Source: Rhinopomastus cyanomelas
Lineage: Eukaryota > Chordata > Aves > Bucerotiformes > Rhinopomastidae
DNA length: 64,000 nucleotides
NCBI GenBank assembly: GCA_013400115.1
Contig: VXBP01009432.1
Span: 498,420-562,419, forward strand
Reading direction: 5' to 3'
Shown here piece by piece: positions 47,301 through 58,230 of this stretch. The position numbers and the translations under genes are program-made. The notes below the pieces were generated by a model that saw nothing but the letters and a program-made list of their open reading frames with translations, had not been told where the DNA came from and did no database searches. How positions within the stretch are numbered: the first letter of the stretch is position 1; the number at the start of each line of letters is the position of its first letter.

Positions 47301-50300
47301 CATGGCTTGTGTTTTTAAACTGGCGTGAAGACAGACTGTGTGTAAACTGCAGTGATAGTCCATTAAGACCTTCCTCTAACTACATATTGCTACTCTGATA
47401 ACAGGAAACCACTGCAAAGCATTCAATTTAAAAACAAAGAAGTAAAGGTAGATCAGACTGTGACACAAGTATTTACATTTATGACCTTTGATGATGGTAA
47501 ACACTAGGTCTGTGAAATCTTAGAGTTTTCTTGCAAAGAGATTTTTGTCTTCTTCGGATGAAACCAGAAGAACTCCACTGCTAATTTTGGCTGAATATAT
47601 GGTGTGCTCCCCCATTCTGCTTGTCTTCTGGCATATTGTACTGAATAAAGCAGATCAGGTACAACATATACCTTTACAAGAGCAAACCTGCATCAGTGAC
47701 AAAGTCCAAACCAAAATGTTAGCTAAATACTCTGAATGGCACATTTTTTCATTCCCTTCACTAAAGGTTAATTAGGGTCAGCTTTATGTGCAAGAGGAGT
47801 TTTCTCAGAACCCATCATACTAATTGTTTCTCCAGTCTCTTTACTAAATGTTGCTTTGATTTTGATAGCTAGGATTTTTTGTAGCCTGCTAGACCTACCA
47901 TAATACAGTCTGCATAGGAGATGAAAGTGTTATAAATGAGAGAGCTTTTGAAGCCTCTGATATTTCTTCTACAGTTGTCCACTTGCTGACAGAACAGTAA
48001 TTAGTATTCTCATAGTTCTCAACTTGAAGTTGCTAAAATTAATTCTCATGATGAGTGCCTATGGACTAATATTAGACACAGTTGCTGAAAACATATGTAA
48101 TTTGAAAATAAGTTAAGTGTTCTATTGTTAATGTCTGTAAATGAAACAGTAAAATCAGCCTAAAATTATGAAACTTACTATTTTCTAAGAAAATTAGAGT
48201 GCATATTTACATAACATTATTCACCAGCAGAAACTGGAATACAAAGGGAGTCAACAGTGATTAATGCAATCATTTCAGGGAAGTTTTTTCCTCTATCACA
48301 TACCTATATATGTATCTGATTCCAGATTTGAAATGAAACAACTGAAAACAGATATTTGACAATAACTTGATAAAGGCCTATACGATCTGCTTGCAACCTG
48401 ACCTCACATAAATACAATGGGGAATGATTTAAAATACTTTAATTTATAATTAAATCCAAAAAAGTTCATATTTCAGAACACTGGTCTAAATTTTATTGAG
48501 CTAAAATTGGCAGCAAAATAATGCTTAGAAGTTTCAATCACTAGAGTAGACTGTTGCCTTTAAACCTCAAGCAACATCTTGCATTTTAAGCAGCTGACTT
48601 AGTCACGTTACTGCTTTGACACTGCAGACCAAGCCACTTCTTAAGGACAATCTGCTCTTTTCCAGGAAGAAGTCCTTCTGTCTTATTCACAGAAGCAGCT
48701 GGCAATCATAAGCAGGAAAAACTTGTGCACTTAGTCCACAAAACTTTCTGTGAAGAACTCTTGTTATTAAAAATAAACAGTAAGAAGCTTTTGTTCTTTT
48801 AGAATCCTGTGCTGAAGCCTCAGTGATATAATTACTTTGCCTGATAAGGCTTTGTGTTCTATCTGTTGATTTAATTAAAACCTGACTCTTCACAAGGGGC
48901 AATCTCTGTGTGCCTCTGGTGCATCCAAGAATCAGTGGACATGTCTTTTGTTTCTGTGGTTTTGCCACTTGAGCCTATTTCATATCAATATACACTTTAC
49001 TTGCAGCGACTTAGATCCTTCACATTTGGAAAAATGCAAGTGCCTTACAACTTGCTACAAACACACAGATAAATTGGTAATTAAAATGGCAAACTCCAGT
49101 GGACCTGTTTGAAGAAGTCATAGTTTCTCCTGCCATTGTAGGGCAACTTGGATGCCTGTATAGAAATGGATGCAGAGCCTTAAAGTGTCTAAATTAGGAA
49201 AGTTCTACCAATGTTAATGGTTTTTTTCTACTCCTGTCATTTAAAATAGCCTTTAAGGAAACCTCCATGCACCTATATAATTGTTTTCCTGGGTAAAAAT
49301 CAGCTCTGCTACGTGCAGGATGTCAGTGATATATCACTTAAGGAATTTAGCTTGAGTTAATCCCTTGCTACTTATATGAAGATGAATAACAAGCAAACAC
49401 AAAAGAGGAAAGGTACTGTGCAGACCATCAAGGTACAGGGCAAAAATTCATTTTCTACAGTCCTGAGTAGAAGTAAACAGCACATAATGCAATTATTTTG
49501 CAAACAGAGTTGTTTTCTGTTAACTACAGCAAGGCCAATTGTTACTATTACTCTATGAATTGTAATCTGCTGCTACCTCCTTTCCACATGACAATCACAG
49601 CTGAATTTTATATGATTGACCTTATTGTGTATGAAAGACACTAGAACATCAGAGAACTGGTGGACAGAATCTTTGGTAGTGACCTCCCAGTGCAGCCACT
49701 AGTGACACTAATGCTGACAGCTGTTTCAGCAACATGCTGGGTTAGAACAGGAAATGAATGATATGATATGTGAATGAAACATTCCTGGGGCATCTATTAT
49801 CATCATCCACAATACAAAAATGATTTTGATACCAGATGTAATGTCTTTCCCCAATTACTGTGACCTCATTGCAATTGTTAATTAAGGCAGCTAGTGCTGC
49901 TTCACATCCAAAAAATTACACTTTAAGCATCTCTGAGCACATCTCTGCTACACTGAAGTATCTTATTCATATGATGGAAAAAGGACAGTACCACCTTTTC
50001 AACTCTAAGTTATGATATCTGATAGTCAAAGCTTTGAGATGCTTTCCACATCCACATTGCTTAGTCAACATTATTTTTCTCTTTTTTTTTTTTTCAGTGA
50101 TAATTTGCTAAAGGAATGGAAACTGGGTAAAACTAGAACCATCAGCTTACCTGACCCTGAAATCAGGAGTACAAGCAGTGCACAAGACAACAAACAAACA
50201 AAAAACAACCAAACACCCAACAAATTACATTATGCCACCCCCCAAAAAATCCACAAAACAAACCCCAACCCCCTCTCCTAGTTGTAACTTCATAGCCAAG

Positions 50301-52853
50301 GGCTGATTTAAATTCTATTGCTGCAAAGAGCCCAGAGGAATTTCAGGTGTTTGGCATGCCTGATAAATAACTAAAGAGGTATTTACACACATGGGACCTA
50401 TCAGCAGAATAATTACTCTCGTTATGATAAAGCAGTTTCTTATATGTTGCATTTAATCAAGTCAGAAATGCAAATATGATGTAAGAAATAAAAAAAAAAA
50501 GAAAAAGATGTTGTGATGGCTGCTCATAAAACATCCCATTCCATAATGGATTGAATCAGATGTATGTGAATGATGCTCTCACAGGACACAGAGTCTTGTA
50601 ATTTCTCTTAATCATAAATAACCTTGCAAAGCATCAAGCATCACACACTGTACCCGTTACTGCTATTCTGATGTCACTTTTCATCCTGAAAGATCTCAAG
50701 CCATTTGTAAGACTAACATATAGAGACAGTTAGGCCCTGATATGAAAAATATACACATTAGGGTTGGAACACGAAGATAATATTGCACGTGGGATTTGAG
50801 AACATGAGCTGAATAATACTGCCCGTTATGAAATGACATGGCATTTAGGCTTCAAGGTTGCAAGTGAGATTTGGTCAGTATCATGAGATCTCTTTGTCTC
50901 ATGAGATTATTAGATTTTTTCATAATTTACAAATGGTCAGATCCCTGCCTCTTGTCTTTTTCCATCTGCACCTCATCCCAGTTATTTCTAGCACTGGTCT
51001 GATACTTACTGAGGCAGGAGAATGGCACCTACTTTCCTTTTTGCAACATCTACATCCTCCCTGGAAGGTTCCCAGGGTACTCAGTGGCAACTCTACTTAG
51101 CTCATGAAATTTGACAAGGACCACTGGCCAGGACACTGTGGCTGGAGACAACAAAACACAGCCATCAAACGCAATTGCACTCCCTCTTAAGCAGTAGGTG
51201 TTCTTAACTGTTTGAGTAGGTCTTGCAGCTGATAGTCTTGCTGTGGAACTATTAGACTGACAGACTTGCCAGTCTTTTTGCCTGTTAGAACATCCTCTTT
51301 AACAGGAACCTTTTTCTCCTCTCTACTTGACTCAGATCGATTACAGTCTGGAATGCAAACAGATTCTTCACTGTGAAGAAATAAAATATAGAAAAGAAGT
51401 TTTTGAAGTGTATAGATATGGCCAGGCAAAACAGAGCTGAGTACTGCACAACAAAATACACTGGTTTGACATTTACATGTACTTCTTCAAAAGACTGTTA
51501 TGTGGTGACTCCGGATAGCTTTGAAATTAGGACTAGATATCACTGAAGGCAATGCCATGAAGGGAAATATATAACACAGACAAGACACAGACAAGACGCA
51601 GAATCTCTGCTGACAGAAAAAGACAGGGTTGTATGCATTTTGTACAACACTCAGTTGTTCCTGATGTTAAACACAGGACCCCCCAGGTGCGTGCTGTGTG
51701 GTGTTAGAGTTGATAGTTTTATGTACATGAGTGCCTTTTGTGGTACCCAAGGGGCACACAACACTGTACAAGTGTTTCACTGAACAGCCTCCTGCAGCGA
51801 TAAAATTCACCTGTGATGTAACACTTGGGAAAAGTAAAGATAGAATTTGATCACACGGTGTTCTAAGGTTAGATGTATAAACTTTACAGGGGTCAATAAG
51901 GAATGAGTGGATCCTTTAATAAATGGCAAGCAAAATGCTTCTAACTTGTCGTGGAATGTAACTCAAAGATGCGAATCTTATGAAGAGTACATTAAAGATT
52001 CATAACATCTGTGACATGCAACTTATTTATTTATTGGCATGTCTGGAGAAGTGGATTTTCTGTTCTACTTGGGAGTTCAACAGTTGGAAATCTGACTGAA
52101 CTCAAAATGGGATGAATAGCTGGAATCACCCAGTGTCTCACAGAATTAAATACCTTGAAAATGTTTTACTACAAAGTCATCAAAGTGGTTATATTGAAAC
52201 AGTTCATCCCATTAACGTTGAAAAAATGAGGTATTGAATGTTAATTGAAATTGCAGCGTTGGTGTATAATATCATGCAATATATAATGGCCAAAACAAAA
52301 TTAAAATTAAATACCTACATTAAATTAAATAGAGAAAAGACGTTCTGAGCTCTGTTTAAAAAGGGTTTAAAATCTTTCCTTAAAACCACTGTAAAACTCA
52401 GCACTTTTCCACAAGATGTTTTCACTGAGAAGCGTTATAAAAGAACGTATTGAAAAAGCTCTTTTATAAAAGCTCTTTTGGTTAGACCTACTGTAATCCT
52501 GAATATGTAGTGGGAACACCATTCCAGAGGACTTCTACTTTACTCTGTTCTGCTGGCCTAATAAGTGAGTTGTAAAGTTTCTTCTCCCCGGAGCACTACA
52601 TTACAACAACATCACACAGTACATGTGGTTTGAACCACTTGAATGAACATGGTGCAGGGATATTTTGGTGGTCAGATGGAACACAGATATCAGCAGTGGC
52701 CTTATGTTTTCTGTTTTCTTCTTATTTTCTGAACATACTGTATGGGATGTACAGGAATTATAGACAGAGGATCTGGCCTGGCATTGTCCCAGAGCTGCTC
52801 CTCTTGTTTACAGACATATCACACTGCCCTAAGGCCACTTGCTGTTTGCTTAC
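44390..52853 (-). other. GRM5: GRM5 last intron (between mGluR5b cassette and terminal exon)
   Basis: About 8.4 kb of non-coding sequence bounded by a GTAAGC donor at 52848-52853 and a tttgcag acceptor at 44390-44396. No CR1 copy is recognised in it. It contains the candidate alternative terminal exon at 51187-51370. A 135-codon minus-strand frame at 44593-45000 has no splice or motif support. Confidence 0.75.
51187..51370 (-). CDS. Candidate alternative 3'-terminal exon of GRM5 (unproven)
   Basis: On the minus strand a strong acceptor, a pyrimidine-rich run ending atttcttcacag, is followed by a T that would complete the split AG|T serine codon left by either upstream GRM5 exon. The frame then stays open for 60 codons (start EESVCIPDCNRSESSREEKK, end LQDLLKQLRTPTA) to TAA at 51189-51187. 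The product would be hydrophilic and would lack the Homer and PDZ ligands. No GT donor of good quality follows, so it would be a terminal exon; an ATTAAA hexamer lies on the minus strand near 50450. I do not recognise the peptide. A chance open frame beside a chance acceptor remains quite possible. Confidence 0.3.
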
Positions 52854-52949
52854 CTGGTCATTGTAGCTCTCCCACCATTCCCCATACTCCCTTTTGGGGT
52901 GAAACACTCTATTTCCGACTTGGGCGGGGCCAGTCTCCTGCCTTTGTAC
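52854..52949 (-). CDS. GRM5: GRM5 alternatively spliced 96-nt cassette exon (mGluR5b insert)
   Basis: Exactly 96 bases bounded by ...gatttattag|G (acceptor, preceded by a long pyrimidine-rich stretch) and CCAG|gtaagc (donor). Phase 1 entry and exit keep the frame whether included or skipped. It encodes (R)YKGRRLAPPKSEIECFTP, then KGSMGNGGRATMT and the split serine. This is the 32-residue insert that distinguishes mGluR5b from mGluR5a; in mammals it reads RYKDRRLAQHKSEIECFTP... Differences from mammals cluster in the first ten residues (D to G, QH to PP); from KSEIECF onward only the last residue differs. Inclusion rises during neuronal maturation in rodents (established knowledge). In the skipped form the upstream exon joins directly to SSNGKSV. 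Confidence 0.95.
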
Positions 52950-55328
52950 CTAATAAATCACGACAACAACAGGAGCAAACAGAAAGAAGTGATTGTGTGC
53001 TCAGCTTTCTGTGGCAGCTGATGTGCAAAGGGCCATGCACATGAACACTACTGTGGCAGTGGTGCAGTAGAGTGCAAAGCAGCCATGGGAGTAGTGGAGG
53101 AAATGCATCAAACCCCAGAGCTATGCAACAGTAAAGTGGGCTGTGTTGGACGAGTGCTTACTGATTTCTTTTTTGGAATATAGAAGAATTTAAAAGCATC
53201 TACAGAATAAATAGCATGCTAACCTGTCTTTAATATTTTTTTGTAATTAGACCAAAATATTTGGCTAAAGGTTTTAAAGGAAACAACACTCAAGTTAAGG
53301 ATAAGTGAGAAATCAGCTGGTGGCCACATTCTCCACACTAAACCTTTTTCACTAAGCCTTCATTTTAAATTGATCCTCTGCTTGTCAAAGTAACCACCAG
53401 GGTCATTGATGGCCTGCATAAAATTTGTTGGGCTTGTAGTTTATTTAATGAGTGAGCCTTCCTCTCTCCATTAGTAACAACAGGAGGCTGGGTGACCTGC
53501 TGAGATACAGACATAAGGTCAAGTGAAATCAACTCCAACTGTACAGCCCAGTATAGTGCAGTACTATGAATGTTTTAAATATTTTACCCTGCACTTGGGT
53601 GAAAAAAAATCACAGTGGATAGTTTAACATTTGAGGATTTAATTATTCCATGGATAGGATACCAGGATAAGATCTGGTCATCTTTTACTCTCTGAGCATT
53701 TAACTGGATGGGAACACTGAAGAGGTCTTACACTGGCTTTCTTCCCTGGGATGAATTTAGCTGTACAACCTCTTGTGCTAGATGTGGAAACACTTATCTA
53801 AATGCTTAATAACATTTGAGCAAAATGCTTAGATGTCTTCTCAGAGTGTTTGTGGTATCCCCTTCCCACATGCAATGAACTGCAGTGCGGTTATTCAACA
53901 TGTTTCTGTGGGGAAGATAGTTAATTTTAATGCTGCTAACGTAACAGAATAATTAACCTCTTTATTGTGTGCCCATTAGCCTGATCTAGATAGCAAAATG
54001 TACTCTGAAGAGAACAACCCTGTAGAAGAGAAATAACCTGTAAGCACAAAAAGTGAGGCTAAACTTTGGATGCAGTTGCAGTAGATCCTCAGAGGCCATG
54101 CATATTGTATAAATAAGTGAGAAAGAAGGTTAGTGAATCTGAATGTGAACCAGAGGCAGTAAAATGAGGTGTACTCAGTGGAGAAAAGTCCTTTCATTTG
54201 CAAAATATAACCTTACTGAGAGAAGAAACAACAGGAGCTTTGAGTACTGGCTACCAAGTTTCTAAGGCAATCCAGAGTGCAGTATATGCAGTGCTCTCAG
54301 ATAGATATGGAGCTTGAGCAGGATACATACATATTAAATGGAAGTTGATTCCTAGAGCAGAGGGAAAAGGGAAGTGGCTTAGGAAATAGATAAATTCACT
54401 GAAAAATACAATGGAAGTAAAACTAGATCGTACGAATTCAATTGCGGAGGCCAGGGAGAAGAGCAAAGAAAGAAGAATGTGTAGAAACTTTACATGAAAG
54501 GAAAGCAAATAGAGTTGATGTGAAGGAGTTAGACATCCAAGCAAGTAGAGCTTTAGAAGAGCAGGAAGGAAATACAGTTACATTTAAACACAATAAGCGA
54601 AAGAGATGCTCTGTGCTTGACAAGACAGAGGAGAAGAAGTGAAGACAAAGGGAAGCATTTTAGAGACTAAATGCTCACAATAAGCTGAATACCAAAAAGC
54701 AGCCAACAGAAAGAAATAAGAGCTAACTGTCCTTGGTCATTCCATCTTGGAGAACCCCTGATTAGGATTCATGTGATCCAGATAAAGAAACCCCCAAATT
54801 TCCCTGTCCCCATTCATTACCATAAATTTCACTGCCATGACTCAGTGGAGGTCCTATCATGAGTATCTCAGGTTTTTCATTCACTCAAGAGCAAACTACA
54901 TCAAATGTGGTGTGTTGTCATAGAATGTCTCAAAGCCTTCAACCACAGTAATTGCTCCCCTGCCATTCTTTCAGTGCCAAATATCCACTTCATTATGAAA
55001 ACAGTGAGAAAACTCCAGACAGTTCTTCTAGTGTGGAACACACATCTAACCAGTGCATGGCCATTACAAAGTTCTTTGGGTGACTGTTCCGTAAAGGAAC
55101 ACCAAAAGTTCTGCTGAAAAAGGGTTTTCAGCTTACACAGCAGATAAAAGACATGATTTCACCGGAGAATATCGTGTTAGAACAGTGTCTCCTTCCTGGT
55201 TGTTAAAACAAAGGATTGCTTTAAAGAACTCAATCTCATGAAAAAAAACACCTCTCAAATATTTCTTTCCAGTATTAAAAAAAGCAGGGATAATTAATTT
55301 GGTTTTTATTTGGTGTCTGAAGGAGACA

Positions 55329-55350
55329 TGTTCACACTGCAGTGTGAACA
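55329..55350. repeat. 22-bp perfect palindrome
   Basis: The core gttcacactgcagtgtgaac plus one flanking pair is exactly self-complementary with no spacer. It contains a half-site resembling TTCACACT/AGTGTGAA, but no binding factor is claimed. Confidence 0.95.
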
Positions 55351-57991
55351 GTTTTTGTAGAGTAGACTTATTTCCTCATTGTCAATTCTAGGAATATATG
55401 TTGATTACAGAAGTCTTTTCTTCTTTAAAAAGGCAACTACTAACTTCTGTCAAGGGACTTAAAAGATTTTGGGGTCATTTTTACTGTTTCTTTGGGAGTG
55501 GTTGGCTACAGGGTTTTTGGGTTTTTTTTTTGCATGGGGGATGTTGTCTTAAGGAAAAATGCTTAGTGGTGCATACTGATATGTTTGATAGGTGTTGGTC
55601 AGGAGCAGGAAATTTGGGAAATAATTCCCAGTAATTCAGTCTCTGCAGTGCTTGTCCCTTGCCAAATACTTGTCACATCACTCAGTCCTATACAATAGTG
55701 CTCTGCTCTCTCCACTGGTGGAAAGAAACTTACTCCTGGCCTGAAAAAAACCCCTTATCTTTGCTGCCTTGGCTTTTAGTGGACTTGGTGTGCGTGTGAT
55801 ACGCATCAGGAAACACCAGCATGGCTGCCTGGGTTTGGAGGACTGCTAGACATTTTCCTTCTGTAAAAAAAGAGGACCAAAATTAATGGATACTATGAGA
55901 AATAAAGGGGTAATATGGGAATCATCATCATGAAGAAGAACGATAATCCAGCACAATGTGGTAGAAACCAGTGCTAATCTGTAGATCCCTACTTTTCTTT
56001 TTCCAGAGAAGATATGTGCCTCTGCACTAACAAAAACTTTAAACTCAGATCTTATTAGGCTGTGTCTACATTTCAGGATCATGTACTGGTATCATGGTGG
56101 TCCTGACTTCATGTTAGACTATGACCCAGGTGTGCCCTTGGTCTTCCCTGCCCTTGCTCTCTTCTGGTTTCCGTGCAGGTGGTCTTGGATGCTTTGACCA
56201 GCAATCCATTCCATATGGCAGTACAGCTTCTATAGAGAGAACATTGGCAGACCAGACCTAGAAGAGGTGACATAGTTCTCATTTCTCTTTAGTTTGGTCC
56301 TCCCCAGAGGAACAAAGTCACTCTAATTAACACAGGCATAATGTCCAGATGAAACTTGCAAGGATGGAAAGTGTGATGTTTCCACAAAAACACTTCAGAG
56401 GAGAGAGCTGTGCAGCCAAACCCCAGTGTGAGGTAATGGCTAATTTTAAAGTGGGGACCTACAAGTTCAGCACTGCAGTGACTAATTCCTAAGATTCTTG
56501 CTGTTGAATGGGATTCCAATTTTTAGTCTGAGATGCTGAAAATGGAATTATGTGCCTAAAACTCTTTCTGAATGCAGCCTTTTGTTACCAGTTCAGAAGA
56601 ATAGAAGTGGGTTATTTTTTTCATTTCAGCCCCATAACTTTTGATTTTGGCTGTTTTGGAATAAATCTGAAATTAATAAAGGTGAGGAGAGGAAGGGAGG
56701 GAAGAGGAGAGTGGAAGTGATTCATAAAGCTTTTAGACAAACTGATGAAAACTGTCTTTTTGCTTTCTATCATCTTTACAGGGTCTTTTAAATGTGCTTA
56801 TGCCTGTAACTTTCCAGACCCAGTTAAACATTTTGTCACATTTTACAAATAAGTAGTATTTTTCACCTGCAGTATAACTTGTTTTTGATGTTAAGAAACA
56901 CTGAAGGACTTTCATGCCACAGCAGCAAGTGTAAAGCTGGCCTTTAGCCTAGGTAAGACAGTAAGTGTATAAAGATTTCTGCTTTCATGGTGAAGAATGA
57001 AATATGTGAAACTCTTAGCATTGCTACTGTAGGGGTGGCTTTGAATGACAACCAGGCTGTGCTCTTGCAAATCAGTTCTGAGAGACTGGCTGTGCTATCT
57101 TGACATTGCGCTGCGTTACACTGAACACTTTTAACAAGATGTCAGCTATTGTGTGACACTATGATTTTACCATTTATGTGTTGCCTAAAACAAATTACAC
57201 ACTGCTGATCCTTTGGCACCTTTTCTTCATTTAAAAAAACACCAGCTTATGAACATTGCTTGCTTACTAGCAAAATTTCAGTTAATTATGAGTGGAAAAT
57301 CCAGAGCAACACCAGCACTGTACAGAAATTAAGCATCATTGTAATCAGGGCATTCAAGAATATAAATTCATTACATAGGCGGAATGTTTTAGCAGCAATT
57401 TATCAAAAGCTTTCAGACCTAATACTTTTAACTTATTTTCATAAAATATTCTTCAGTCATTTTATTATTTTTGAAGTGTAATTAATCACAGTATCAAGCT
57501 TGTCCAAAACTAAATTATTCAGGGAAAACTGAAGGACTCAAATCATTCAGTAATCAATCAGTCTAAGTTTTCATATCATATTAGTTTAAAATAGCTCTCA
57601 ATGATCTTTTTGGGAACAGATTCATTAATAAATGCAGACTAATCAGTCAGAAGAGTAATGACTTCCTCTGAAGAGCTGAATATTTCTTTCCCACATGCAT
57701 CTAAATTCTTTTCCAGCAAGACTATGAAGCAAAATAATATCTTGGTGTATCACTACACCTAGAATTTTTTACAAATGAGAGCAGTACCCACACAGCCAAA
57801 CCTTCACCTCATGTAAATTCTTATCTGCTCTAGTGACATCAGGTTAGAAGCTTACCCCTCACCTTTTTGCTAACATCTCATATTGTAAAGAAACCTCAGG
57901 CCTTTTTTTGCAATTTGCAGTCAATGGTCAACTTCAAGAACAACTGTAAAAATTAACTTACTTTTTGGTACATGATGATTTGTTACAAGAG

Positions 57992-58230
57992 CTAAATTTA
58001 GATTGGACATTAGGAAGAAGTGTTTTGCAGTGAGGATGGTGAAACACTGGAACAGGTTCTCCAGGGTGTGGTTTGGGCTCCATCCTTTGGAGACATTCAA
58101 GATCAGGCCAGATGAGGTTCAGTAGTCTGTTCTAGTCGTTGATTTCCTTGCTTACTGCAGGGAATTTGGACTACACTACCCTTAAAGTTCCCTTACAACT
58201 AAATCATTCTAAGATTCATTGATTCTATAT
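57992..58230 (+). mobile_element. CR1 LINE 3' fragment, decayed
   Basis: Blocks 'ttggacattaggaagaagtgttttgcagtgaggatgg', 'aacactggaacaggttctccagggtgtgg', 'ctttggagacattcaagatcaggccagatgagg' and the tail 'taaatcattctaagattcattgattctat' are CR1 on the plus strand, antisense to GRM5 in its intron. The 'tactgcagggaatttggactacactacccttaaagttccc' block replaces the usual 'ttggactagatgacc'. Confidence 0.9.

Noticed and set aside
50012..50281. 89-codon plus-strand frame ending in an Asn/Lys/Thr/Pro-rich tail
   Set aside because: The tail is translation of an AC-rich simple-sequence stretch (caaacaaac-like); low complexity, not a protein.
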